Position numbers and translations under genes: made by a program
Origin: Streptomyces griseoaurantiacus
GTDB lineage: Bacteria > Actinomycetota > Actinomycetes > Streptomycetales > Streptomycetaceae
Assembly: GCA_014656015.1 (NCBI GenBank)
Contig: BNBP01000047.1
Location: 1-53,017 of the forward strand
Direction of reading: 5' to 3'
DNA length: 53,017 nt
Notes under the pieces: generated by a model
Databases searched by the model: none
What the model saw: the letters and a program-made list of their open reading frames with translations, nothing else
Told to the model about the DNA's origin: nothing
In this document: piece after piece, positions 16,707-24,345 of the stretch
Layout: each line of letters starts with the position of its first letter
How positions within the stretch are numbered: position 1 is the first letter of the stretch

Positions 16707-17471
16707 TCAGAGGACCTTGGAGAGGAAGGCGCGGGTGCGTTCGTGGCGGGGTGCGTCCAGGACGGCCGCGGGCGGCCCCTGTTCGACGACGACCCCGCCG
16801 TCCATGAACACCACGGTGTCGGCCACCTCGCGGGCGAACCCGATCTCGTGGGTCACGACGATCATGGTGGTGCCGCTGCGGGCCAGGTCCTTGATGACGT
16901 CGAGGACCTCGCCGACCAGCTCCGGGTCGAGCGCCGAGGTGGGCTCGTCGAAGAGCAGCACCTTGGGTTCCAGGGCGAGCGCGCGGGCGATGGCGACGCG
17001 CTGCTGCTGCCCCCCGGACAACTGGCGCGGATAGGCGTCCGCCTTCTCGGCCAGCCCGACCCGCTCCAGCAGGCGGTGGGCGGTCTCCCGCGCCTCCCCG
17101 CGCGGGCGGCGCAGCGCGGCGACGGGGGCCTCGACCAGGTTCTCCAGCACGGTCAGGTGCGGGAAGAGGTGGAAGTTCTGGAAGACGAAGCCGATGTGCG
17201 TGCGCTGCCGCAGTACGTCCTTCTCCTTGAGTTCGTACAGCTTGTCCCCGGAGCGGCGGTAGCCGATGAGCTCACCGTCGATGCCGATCCAGCCGCCGTC
17301 GACCTTCTCCAGGTGGTTGACTGTGCGCAGCAGCGTGGACTTGCCCGAGCCGCTGGGGCCGAGGATCACGGTGACCTGGCCGGCGTGGACCGTCAGGTCG
17401 ACGCCCCGCAGCACGTGCAGCGGGCCGAAGCTCTTGTGGACCCCGTGGACGTCCACCATCACCCCGCTCAT
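16707..17471 (-). CDS. Amino-acid-type ABC transporter ATP-binding protein
   Basis: The 254-aa ATPase of the HisP/GlnQ type has Walker A GPSGSGKST at 38-46, signature LSGGQQQRVAIARAL, Walker B VLLFDEPTSALDPELV and the H-loop VTHEIGFAREVADTVVFMDG. Polar amino-acid importers have this make-up, whereas SsuB/TauB ATPases are shorter and differ around the Q-loop. An unusual basic insert (IGYRRSGDKLYELKEKDVLR) near residue 70 resembles those of cystine/opine-type ATPases. ATG at 17471 overlaps the stop of the binding-protein gene (ATGA). With that protein and the permease at 20205 it makes a full importer. Confidence 0.93.
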   Translation of the reverse strand: MSGVMVDVHGVHKSFGPLHVLRGVDLTVHAGQVTVILGPSGSGKSTLLRTVNHLEKVDGGWIGIDGELIGYRRSGDKLYELKEKDVLRQRTHIGFVFQNFHLFPHLTVLENLVEAPVAALRRPRGEARETAHRLLERVGLAEKADAYPRQLSGGQQQRVAIARALALEPKVLLFDEPTSALDPELVGEVLDVIKDLARSGTTMIVVTHEIGFAREVADTVVFMDGGVVVEQGPPAAVLDAPRHERTRAFLSKVL

Positions 17472-18418
17472 GTGTGCTCGGGCGGGTTGATGCGGGAGGC
17501 GTCGATCGCTGAGCCGGTGGTGCCCCATTTGTCGAGGATCCGGGCGTAGGCGCCGTTCTTGATGAGCGTGTTGACGGCGGCCCGGAAGGCCTTGGTGAGC
17601 GGGGAGTGCTTCTTGAACGTGAAGCCCACGTCGAGCCGGTGGTACTCCCCGAGGAAGGCGGTGCCGGAGGCGGGCTGGGCCGCCTGGTGGCGCAGCCCGT
17701 TGATGGTCGACATGATCACGTCGATGCGTCCCTGCTGGAGCGCGGTGAGCGTGGCGGCGTTCTCGGAGTACACCTTCACGTCGTAGGGCTTCCTGCCCGC
17801 CTTCGCACACACGTCCTTCTCTGCGGTGAGGGTGGTCTCGAAGGTGGTGCCGGCGCCGGTTCCGATGGTCAGGCCACAGAGCTGGGTGAGGTCGGTGACC
17901 TTCTTCTTGAGCGTGGTGCTGCCCTTCTTCACCGCGAAGCCCTGGCCGTCGTCGATGTAGGTGACGAAGTCGATGGTCTTCAGGCGGGCGGTGGTGACGC
18001 CGAAGTTGCCGGTGCCGAAGTCGTACTTGCCGCTGCCCAGGGCGGGCAGGATCGTCTCGAAGGAGGCGTCCTGGCGCTGCAGCCGCACGCCGAGCACCTT
18101 GGCCACGGCGTCGGCGAGGTCGATGTCCTGGCCGGCGGGCGCCTTGTCCGGCCCGTTGGGGTAGTAGGCGCCGGGCGGCGCCCCGATGGCGCTGCCGACC
18201 TTGAGCGTGCCCGCCTTCCGTACGGCGGCGGGGAGAAGGGCGGCGACGGAGTCCACCTTGCGCACGGCGGCGACCGGGTCGTCGGTCGGGGCGGCGGAGG
18301 CGCCCGCGCCGACGGCGGCCGTGCCGACGGTGTCACCGGAACCGCAGGCGGTCAGGGCAAGGAGCGGCAGCGCGGCCAGGACCGCGAGGGCGCGCACCCG
18401 GGTGCGGGGCGCGTTCAT
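17468..18418 (-). CDS. ABC transporter substrate-binding lipoprotein (SBP_bac_3 family)
   Basis: The 316-aa protein has a lipoprotein signal (Arg-rich start, hydrophobic core, lipobox LTAC with Cys25). Next come a linker rich in Ala and Thr and a family-3 periplasmic binding fold: LKVGSAIGAPPGAYYP, DIDLADAVAKVLGVRLQ, FETILPALGSGKYDFG, TARLKTIDFVTYIDDGQGFA and AVNTLIKNGAYARILDKWGT. Family 3 binds polar amino acids, cystine and related compounds, not sulfonates. ATG at 18418 overlaps the LLM gene's stop by ATGA. The context implies the imported ligand is the substrate, or precursor, for the monooxygenases; that is inference. Confidence 0.93.
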   Translation of the reverse strand: MNAPRTRVRALAVLAALPLLALTACGSGDTVGTAAVGAGASAAPTDDPVAAVRKVDSVAALLPAAVRKAGTLKVGSAIGAPPGAYYPNGPDKAPAGQDIDLADAVAKVLGVRLQRQDASFETILPALGSGKYDFGTGNFGVTTARLKTIDFVTYIDDGQGFAVKKGSTTLKKKVTDLTQLCGLTIGTGAGTTFETTLTAEKDVCAKAGRKPYDVKVYSENAATLTALQQGRIDVIMSTINGLRHQAAQPASGTAFLGEYHRLDVGFTFKKHSPLTKAFRAAVNTLIKNGAYARILDKWGTTGSAIDASRINPPEHT

Positions 18419-19548
18419 CCGCCCACCACCGCGAGGTTGTGGGTACCGCGGGGGGTCCGTGCGGCGTCGCGTTCGGCGACCTTCTCGCGGACGAGCGGGA
18501 TCACGTACCGGCCGAAGTCGACGGCGTCCTGCAGCAGGTCGTAGCCGCGGGCGGAGAGGATGTCGACGCCGAGGTCGTAGTAGTCGAGGAGGGCCTGGGC
18601 GACCGTCTCGGGGGTGCCGACCAGGGCGTTGGAGTTGCCGGCGCCCCCGGTGGCGGCGGCGGTCGGGGTCCACAGGGCGCGGTCGTAGCGCTCGCCCGCC
18701 TCGGCGATGGCGAGCAGCCGCTGCGAGCCGGCGTTCTCGGGCTCGGCCGTGTACCGGCGGCGGCCGAGCGGTTCGCCCTTCGCCCGGCGTTCCTTGATCG
18801 CGCCGACGGTGCGGTGGGCCTTCTCCCAGGCCGCCTGCTCCGTGGGGGCGATGATCGGCCGGAACGCCACCTGGATGCGCGGGGGGTGCAGGCGTCCGGC
18901 GACCTTCGCCGCGGTCTTCACCGCCTCGATCTGCTGGGCGGTCCTGGCGAGCGGCTCCCCCCACAGGCAGTAGATGTCGGCCTCGGCGCCCCCGGCGGCG
19001 TAGGCGGCGGGTGAGGAGCCGCCGAACGAGACGTCGGGGCGGGGCTGTTGGACGGGGAAGACGTCGCTGACGAAGTCGTGGAAGCGGTAGTGCTCGCCCT
19101 CGTGGTCGAAGGGCTTGCGGGTGGTCCAGATCTTCTTGACGATCTCGATGTACTCGCGGGTGCGGGCGTAGCGCTGGTCCTTGGTGAGGGTGTCGCCCTC
19201 GCGGCGCTGCTCGTGGTCGTTGCCGCCGGTGATGAAGTGCACGGTGAGCCGGCCCTCGCTGATCCGGTCCAGCGTGGCGAAGGTCTTCGCGGCGAAGGTG
19301 GGGTACGACACGTTGGGCCGGTGGGCGAGCAGGATGCCGAGGCGGTCGAGCCGGCTCGCGATGTACGCGGCGGCGGGCGCGGGGTCGGGGGAGCCGGAAC
19401 CGTAGGCGAACAGCACCCGGTCCCAGCCGTGCTCCTCGTGGGCGGCGGCGAGGCGGAGCGTGTACTCCTTGTCGAAGGCGGGGCCGGAGCGCGGGGTGGT
19501 CTCGGAGCCGTCGTTGGTGGCGGCGATGCCGAGGAACTGCACGGGCAT
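18415..19548 (-). CDS. SsuD-like LLM-class monooxygenase
   Basis: The 377-aa luciferase-like protein has PVQFLGIAATNDGSETTPRS at the N-terminus, WDRVLFAYGSGSPDP, RLGILLAHRPNVSYPTFAAK, LTVHFITGGNDHEQRREGD and VSFGGSSPAAYAAGGAEADI, the last two close to SsuD/SfnG-type enzymes. The C-terminus ILSARGYDLLQDAVDFGRYV replaces the YPHLEEAYW motif of true SsuD, so its substrate probably differs. It is the first gene of the minus-strand cluster: ATG 19548 with an AAAGG SD, then ATGA overlaps into the binding protein and the ATPase. Being first, it may define the initial oxidation step; that is inference. Confidence 0.88.
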   Translation of the reverse strand: MPVQFLGIAATNDGSETTPRSGPAFDKEYTLRLAAAHEEHGWDRVLFAYGSGSPDPAPAAAYIASRLDRLGILLAHRPNVSYPTFAAKTFATLDRISEGRLTVHFITGGNDHEQRREGDTLTKDQRYARTREYIEIVKKIWTTRKPFDHEGEHYRFHDFVSDVFPVQQPRPDVSFGGSSPAAYAAGGAEADIYCLWGEPLARTAQQIEAVKTAAKVAGRLHPPRIQVAFRPIIAPTEQAAWEKAHRTVGAIKERRAKGEPLGRRRYTAEPENAGSQRLLAIAEAGERYDRALWTPTAAATGGAGNSNALVGTPETVAQALLDYYDLGVDILSARGYDLLQDAVDFGRYVIPLVREKVAERDAARTPRGTHNLAVVGG

Positions 19549-20204
19549 GACGGTGGCCTTTCACGGGTGACCGTGTGCGGGACACGACGGAGGGAGCCGC
19601 GCACACGTGTCAGGTGACGGTGCGTCGGACGAGGTGGGAGGGTGAGCCGTTCACCGCCGGCGCGTGGGCGCGGGCGGTTCGGTGCGGGTGTGACGACGAC
19701 GGGCGTCGGGGTGGCGAGGGGTGCGGCGGCAGCGCACGCTGAGGGGAGGGAGACGGCCCGCGTCGGGAGAGCCGACGGACGGGGTCCGGGATCTCACCGA
19801 GGGAGGGAAGGGCCGCTCAGAGGGCCCGCTGCCGAGTCAGGCGCAACACGCGGCCGACCACACTCGACCGAAGTCGATGTGGTCGCGCGAGACCAAACGC
19901 TGCTGGGCATCCATGCGATTAATTGAGCAGTGCGTTTCGCCGTACGTCAAGCGCCGTTCGGATGGCGGACCGGCCACCCGGCCACGGCGGACGCCCTGTT
20001 GACACCCGCGTGCCCGGGGCACTTACGATCGACGGCGGATGGGCTCCGCCGTGTGCGGGGCCTCGCCGGCCGCGTTGAGGGACGCGGCGACCGTGACGAC
20101 GTCGGACCCCGGACGCACCGGACCGCGCGGCGCCCGCCGTGCTTCTCCGCGCGTGCCCCGGGTGGTCGTCCACGCCAGCGATCCCTCCCCGGAGAGGCCT
20201 TCCG
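19549..20204. promoter_or_regulatory. 656-bp divergent promoter region of the organosulfur cluster
   Basis: No convincing gene is seen. The span separates the LLM/importer operon (minus) from the permease (plus), so both promoters should be here. The most AT-rich part is 19890-19945, around GATTAATTGAG. It is flanked by an imperfect dyad, AAACGCTGCT (19895-19904) and AGCAGTGCGTTT (19926-19937). The rest is GC-rich with no further clear sites. Confidence 0.5.
19895..19937. promoter_or_regulatory. Imperfect dyad in the divergent promoter region
   Basis: AAACGCTGCT and AGCAGTGCGTTT are inverted copies apart from a 2-nt insertion, with a 21-nt spacer that contains TTAATT. A LysR- or repressor-type site for one or both divergent promoters is possible. 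Confidence 0.35.
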
Positions 20205-21230
20205 ATGCTCACGCCTTCCGACGTCACCGTTCCCGCCGCCGGCTCTCCCGGCCCGGACACCGCACGACGACCGCCCCGGTCCGGGGCCGACGGCTCCGGT
20301 TCCCCGCGGATCGTGCCGCGCCGGCATCCCGGCCGCCTGCTCGCCGCCGTCCTCGCACTGCTCGCGTGCGTGATGCTGGTCAACTCCGTCGTCCGCAACA
20401 AGGCGTTCCAATGGGACGTCGTGGGGCGCTACTTCACCACCACCGCCGTGCTCGACGGGCTGCTGCTGACGCTGTGGCTGACGGGGGCGGTGATGGTGCT
20501 CGGCTTCCTGCTCGGCACGGTCCTCGCGGTGATGCGGCTGTCCGCCAACCCGGTGCTGCGCACGCTGAGCTGGGGCTACGTGTGGATCTTCCGGTCCACT
20601 CCGCTGCTGGTGCAGCTGCTGTTCTGGTTCAACATCGGCGCGCTGTACCCGACGCTCGGCCTGGGCGTGCCGTTCGGCCCGCAGTTCGTCACCGTCAAGA
20701 CGGTGAACCTCCTCGGCCCCACCCTGACCGCCGCGATCGGCCTGACCCTGCACGAGACCGCCTACGCCGCCGAGGTGGTGCGCGGCGGCATCCTGTCCGT
20801 GGACCCCGGGCAGACCGAGGCCGCGCAGGCGCTCGGTCTGAGCCGGCGCCGCACGCTGCGCCGGATCGTCGTGCCGCAGGCCATGCGGTCCATCGTGCCG
20901 ACCGCCGGGAACATGCTGATCGGCACGCTCAAGGGCACGAGCATCGTCAGCGTGCTGGCCGTGCACGACCTGCTGTACTCGGTCCAGCTCGTCTACAACC
21001 AGACCTACCAGGTCATCCCGCTGCTGATGGTCGCCACCCTCTGGTACATCGCGGTCACGACGGTGCTCGGTGCCGGACAGTTCTACGTCGAGCGGTACTA
21101 CGCGCGCGGCGACGCCCGGGCGCTGCCGCCCACCCCGCTGCAACGGCTGCGGGCCCTCCCGGCGGACATACCGCGGGCCCGGCACGCCGGTGCCGGGCCC
21201 CTCGGGCGGTGGGTCAGGACTCGCCGTTGA
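20205..21230 (+). CDS. Amino-acid-type ABC transporter permease
   Basis: The 341-aa HisM/GlnP-type membrane protein starts with ~45 polar, disordered residues. A first helix follows near 47-62 (LLAAVLALLACVMLVN), then VLDGLLLTLWLTGAVMVLGF, the FRSTPLLVQLLFW helix, and the EAA loop ETEAAQALGLSRRRTLRRIV that docks on the ATPase. Two final helices end near VATLWYIAVTTVLGAG. ATG 20205 is preceded by GGAGAGG; a frame open further upstream lacks an SD. It is the only permease in the window and stands alone on the plus strand, divergent from its presumed ATPase and binding protein. Its 3' end overlaps the convergent tautomerase gene by 17 nt. Confidence 0.9.
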   Translation: MLTPSDVTVPAAGSPGPDTARRPPRSGADGSGSPRIVPRRHPGRLLAAVLALLACVMLVNSVVRNKAFQWDVVGRYFTTTAVLDGLLLTLWLTGAVMVLGFLLGTVLAVMRLSANPVLRTLSWGYVWIFRSTPLLVQLLFWFNIGALYPTLGLGVPFGPQFVTVKTVNLLGPTLTAAIGLTLHETAYAAEVVRGGILSVDPGQTEAAQALGLSRRRTLRRIVVPQAMRSIVPTAGNMLIGTLKGTSIVSVLAVHDLLYSVQLVYNQTYQVIPLLMVATLWYIAVTTVLGAGQFYVERYYARGDARALPPTPLQRLRALPADIPRARHAGAGPLGRWVRTRR

Positions 21231-21423
21231 GCATCGCGGCGGTCAGGACGGTGCCGCCGATGCCCCAGCCGCCGTCGGTGACCTCCTCCACCAGGACGAG
21301 GGTGCCCTGGCGGGCGCGCTCGCCGTAGATCTCGGCGTAGAGGTCGGTGGTGCGGTCGACGATCTTCTTCTTGTCCTCCTGGTTGAGGGTGCCGGCGGGA
21401 ACCTTGAAGTTGGCGAAAGGCAT
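21214..21423 (-). CDS. 4-oxalocrotonate tautomerase-family small protein
   Basis: This is a 69-aa protein of the 4-OT/MIF superfamily size. Met removal would expose Pro as the N-terminal catalytic base (MPFANFKVPAG), and the rest has the expected beta-alpha-beta layout (QEDKKKIVDRTTDLYAEIYG, then TLVLVEEVTDGGWGIGG). Enzymes of this family isomerise enol/keto acids or dehalogenate. A strong SD (AAGGAG) precedes the ATG. It lies 46 bp after the SDR gene and likely ends that operon, so a shared keto/enol substrate is plausible. Its tail overlaps the permease gene on the other strand. Confidence 0.85.
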   Translation of the reverse strand: MPFANFKVPAGTLNQEDKKKIVDRTTDLYAEIYGERARQGTLVLVEEVTDGGWGIGGTVLTAAMLNGES

Positions 21424-21469
21424 GGCTGTGCTCCTTGGTACAGGTGGTGTGTGCTGGTGTGTGTGCTGG

Positions 21470-22375
21470 TCAGAGGCTCGCGCCCGGCGTGAGGAGTTCC
21501 TCGATGCCGATGCGGTGGAAGAACTCGGCGCGGACGCGGTCGTAGACGGCGGAGACCACCTCGCTGCCGTCCCGGCTGGGGTCCACGTGGGTGCGCAGGG
21601 GGCGCGTGCCGTGCGGCAGGCCGAGGACGCGGACGATCTCCCCGGCGACCTCGTCCGCCTCGCGCCCGGGCGGGAAGATGCCGCTCAGTGCGCCGGGCAT
21701 GGCCTCGCGGAGCCGGCCGTAGGCCTCCTCGTACTCCGCCGCCCGTGCCGTGTCCGCGGGGGTGCCCGCGTGCGCGAAGTGGTTGGTGCCGCTCGGGTAG
21801 GCCCCGGGGATGACGAGGGTGGTCTCGATGCCGTACTTGATCACCTCGGCGGCGTAGCTCTCGGCGAGCGCGTCCATCGCGGCCTTGGCGGCGAAGTAGG
21901 GGGCCAGGAAGGGCGGGTGGCCGCCGCGGGTGGAGGAGGAGCCCACCCACAGGAGCAGTCCGCGGCCCTGCCGGCGCATCATCGGGAGCACCGTGCGGTT
22001 GACCCGCTGGGTGGAGAGGACGTTGATGTCGTAGACGTCGGCGAGCTGCTCGGGGGTGAACGCCTCGGCCGGCCCGAGGACCATGTGGCCGGCGTTGTGG
22101 ACCACGGTGTCGAGGCGTCCCCGTTCGGCCTCGATCCGGGCCACGGCGGCATCGACGGACTCCTGGTCCTGCACGTCCATCTCGACCGCCGTGACGTGCA
22201 GCCCGCGCTCCTCGGAGAAGGCGTCGAGGTCGGCGACGGCGGGGGCGTTGCGCCCGGTGGTGGCGCGCATGCCGGCGTAGACGTGGTGCCCCGCCTCGGC
22301 CAGGGCTCGTGCCGTGAGGTTGCCGAAGCCGCTGGACGCGCCGGTGACGACCACGACCTGGGCGGGGCCGCTCAT
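21470..22375 (-). CDS. Short-chain dehydrogenase/reductase (classical SDR)
   Basis: The 301-aa Rossmann enzyme has a TGASSGFG cofactor loop near residue 11, the HNAGHM motif, a Ser in WVGSSSTRGG and the catalytic pair YFAAK. The C-terminus is longer than in minimal SDRs and ends EFFHRIGIEELLTPGASL. The family oxidises or reduces alcohols and ketones with NAD(P); the substrate is unknown. ATG 22375 overlaps the stop of the preceding SDR by ATGA, so the two are coupled. The set SDR-SDR-tautomerase is divergent from the MmyB-type regulator, which probably controls it. Confidence 0.9.
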   Translation of the reverse strand: MSGPAQVVVVTGASSGFGNLTARALAEAGHHVYAGMRATTGRNAPAVADLDAFSEERGLHVTAVEMDVQDQESVDAAVARIEAERGRLDTVVHNAGHMVLGPAEAFTPEQLADVYDINVLSTQRVNRTVLPMMRRQGRGLLLWVGSSSTRGGHPPFLAPYFAAKAAMDALAESYAAEVIKYGIETTLVIPGAYPSGTNHFAHAGTPADTARAAEYEEAYGRLREAMPGALSGIFPPGREADEVAGEIVRVLGLPHGTRPLRTHVDPSRDGSEVVSAVYDRVRAEFFHRIGIEELLTPGASL

Positions 22376-23130
22376 ACCATTCCTCCGTTGGCGCGCAGGA
22401 TCTGCCCGTTCACCCAGCGGCCCTGGGGCCCGGCCAGGAAGGCGACCACCCCGGCGATGTCCTCCGGGGTGCCGAGCCGCTCAAGCGGCGGGACCTTGGC
22501 GAGCCGCTCGACGTCCTCCTCCGTCTTGCCCTCCAGGAAGAGGTCCGTGGCCGTGGGGCCGGGGGCGACCGTGTTCACGGTGATGTCCCGGCCGCGCAGC
22601 TCGCGGGCGAGGATGAGGGTCATCGCCTCGACGGCCCCCTTGCTGGCCGCGTACGCGCCGTAGGAGGGGAACTGCGTCCCCACCACGGAGGTGGAGAAGC
22701 CGACGAAGGCGCCGCCCGCCCGCAGCCGGCGCGCGGCCTGCTGGGCGACGACGAAGGTGCCGCGGATGTTGGTGCGGTGCAGGGCGTCCAGGACGGCCAG
22801 GTCGAGTTCGGCGACGGGGGCCAGGGCCATCCGGCCGGCGCAGTTGACGACGACGTCGACCCCGCCGTACTCGCGCTCGGCCCGGTCGAACAGCGCGGCG
22901 ACCTCGTGCTCGTCCGCGACGTCGGCCCGCACCGCGATCGCCCGTCCGCCCTCGGCGGTGATCCCGGTCACCGCCTCCTTGGCCGCGCCCTCGTCACCGG
23001 CGTAGTTCACCACCACGGCCAGTCCGTTCCGGGCGAGTTCCCGGGCGACCGCACGGCCGATGCCGCGGGAGCCGCCGGTGACGACCGCGACCCTGGTGGT
23101 CTGCTGCTGGGGTGTGGTGTTCGTGTCCAT
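22372..23130 (-). CDS. Short-chain dehydrogenase/reductase (FabG-like)
   Basis: The 252-aa classical SDR has the TGGSRGIGRAVA loop near residue 19, VNCAG, STSVVG (Ser), YAASKGAVEAM (Tyr/Lys) and the NTVAPGPTATDLF tail, like FabG-type 3-oxoacyl reductases of secondary metabolism or detoxification. The ATG at 23130 has a GGAGG only one base away, closer than optimal; no better start is seen before the glycine loop. It is the first gene of the minus operon, and the palindrome at 23164-23182 lies in its leader or promoter. Confidence 0.9.
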   Translation of the reverse strand: MDTNTTPQQQTTRVAVVTGGSRGIGRAVARELARNGLAVVVNYAGDEGAAKEAVTGITAEGGRAIAVRADVADEHEVAALFDRAEREYGGVDVVVNCAGRMALAPVAELDLAVLDALHRTNIRGTFVVAQQAARRLRAGGAFVGFSTSVVGTQFPSYGAYAASKGAVEAMTLILARELRGRDITVNTVAPGPTATDLFLEGKTEEDVERLAKVPPLERLGTPEDIAGVVAFLAGPQGRWVNGQILRANGGMV

Positions 23131-23163
23131 GCCTCCAGCGTGCGCGCCCCCGGCCGGCGGAAC

Positions 23164-23182
23164 CAGGGGATGCCATCCCCTG
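23164..23182. promoter_or_regulatory. Perfect 19-bp palindrome between SDR operon and MmyB-type regulator
   Basis: CAGGGGATG-C-CATCCCCTG is a perfect 9-1-9 inverted repeat in the 86-bp divergent gap, 34 bp before the SDR ATG and 35 bp before the regulator ATG. It overlaps the likely -35 region of the regulator, which fits one dimer controlling both directions. Confidence 0.75.
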
Positions 23183-23216
23183 TGTCCCGGCCCCCTCCGC
23201 GCCCACAATGGACGAC

Positions 23217-24080
23217 ATGGGTTCTGTGAAGTACACCGAGCTGGGAGCGTTCCTCCGGTCGCGGCGGGCGCGCATCAAACCCGGCGACGTGGGCCTCCCG
23301 GCGGGGCCGCGGCGTCGGGTGCCCGGCCTGCGGCGGGACGAGGTCGCCCAGCTCGCCGGGGCGTCCGTGGACTACTACAACGAGCTGGAGCGGGGGGCGG
23401 GCTCGCAGCCCTCCGAGCAGATGATCGCGGCCCTGGCCAGGGCGCTGCGGCTGAGCGCCGACGAGCGCGACCACCTGTACCACCTGGCCGACCGGCCGGT
23501 GCCGCCGGACGCGGGTGCCGTCTCGCACGTGCATCCCGGCATGCTGGACCTGATCCAGCGGATGCCCTCGACCCCGGCGCAGGTCATCACCGACCTGCAC
23601 GTCACCCTCGTCCAGAACCCGCTCGCGGTGGCCCTGCTCGGGGACCAGAGCGGCTTCCGGGGCGCCCGGGCGAGCTTCGTGCACCGGTGGTTCACCGAAC
23701 CCGGGGCGCGGGGGATGTACCCCGAGGAGGACCACGCGGTCCAGTCCCGGTCCTTCGTGGCCGACCTGCGGGCGGCCGCCGCCCGGCGGGACGCGAGGGA
23801 CGGTGAGGCCCGGGACATGATCCGCGCGCTCCTCGACCTCTCCCCCGAGTTCGCCCGGCTGTGGGAGGAGCACGACGTGGCCTTCCGGCGCAAGGACCGC
23901 AAGCGCCTGGTCCACCCGGTGCTCGGCCTGCTGGAGGTCAACTGCCTCAACCTGTTCAGCGAGGACGGGCGGCAGCGCCTGCTGTGGTTCACCCCGGCGG
24001 TCGGCACGGAGAGCGCGAACCTGCTGGAGCTGCTGGGAGTGGTGGGGACGCAGGAGCTGACCGGGGGCGGGGCGGGCTGA
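23217..24080 (+). CDS. XRE-type regulator with MmyB-like ligand-binding domain
   Basis: The 287-aa protein has an N-terminal helix-turn-helix (ELGAFLRSRRARIKP, then RRDEVAQLAGASVDYYNELE) and a C-terminal MmyB-like sensor domain with LADRP, MPSTPAQVITDLHVTLVQNP and a conserved ending LLWFTPAVGTES. Such regulators are commonly divergent from SDR genes in Streptomyces. There is no Shine-Dalgarno. A -10-like CACAAT stands 7 nt before the ATG at 23217, so a leaderless start there is likely; the ATG at 23208 is an in-frame alternative adding 3 residues. The ligand, possibly a small lipid or aromatic compound, is unknown. Confidence 0.88.
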   Translation: MGSVKYTELGAFLRSRRARIKPGDVGLPAGPRRRVPGLRRDEVAQLAGASVDYYNELERGAGSQPSEQMIAALARALRLSADERDHLYHLADRPVPPDAGAVSHVHPGMLDLIQRMPSTPAQVITDLHVTLVQNPLAVALLGDQSGFRGARASFVHRWFTEPGARGMYPEEDHAVQSRSFVADLRAAAARRDARDGEARDMIRALLDLSPEFARLWEEHDVAFRRKDRKRLVHPVLGLLEVNCLNLFSEDGRQRLLWFTPAVGTESANLLELLGVVGTQELTGGGAG

Positions 24081-24345
24081 GGAGAGCGGGCGGGGCGCCG
24101 ACGCGGGCCCGGGCGCCGGGTGCCGCCGACGCGGGGCCCGGGCGCCGGGTGGCGGGACGCCGACGCCGGACGCCGGACGCCGGACGCCGGACGCCGGACG
24201 CCGAAGGGGACGCTGGCCCCTCCCCGGCCATCGACCCCGTCCGGTCAACGGCCCCCACCAGCCGTCGCCCCCTCCGGTCAACGGCCCCCACCGGCCGTCG
24301 GCCACTTCCGGCCGTCGGCCACTTCCGGCCGTCGGCCACTTCCGT
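24081..24345. repeat. Convergent spacer built of four short tandem-repeat families
   Basis: Between the converging regulator and MscS genes, most of the 265 bp is repeated. A ~27-nt unit (GCCGACGCGGG...) occurs twice at 24097 and 24125. A 7-nt unit GGACGCC occurs six times plus one 6-nt variant at 24155-24202. A 33-nt-period unit (CCGGTCAACGGCCCCCACC) starts at 24241 and 24274. A 17-nt unit CCGGCCGTCGGCCACTT occurs three times at 24291-24341. GGCCGTCGGCC can pair with itself, so hairpins could end both transcripts. Confidence 0.85.
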
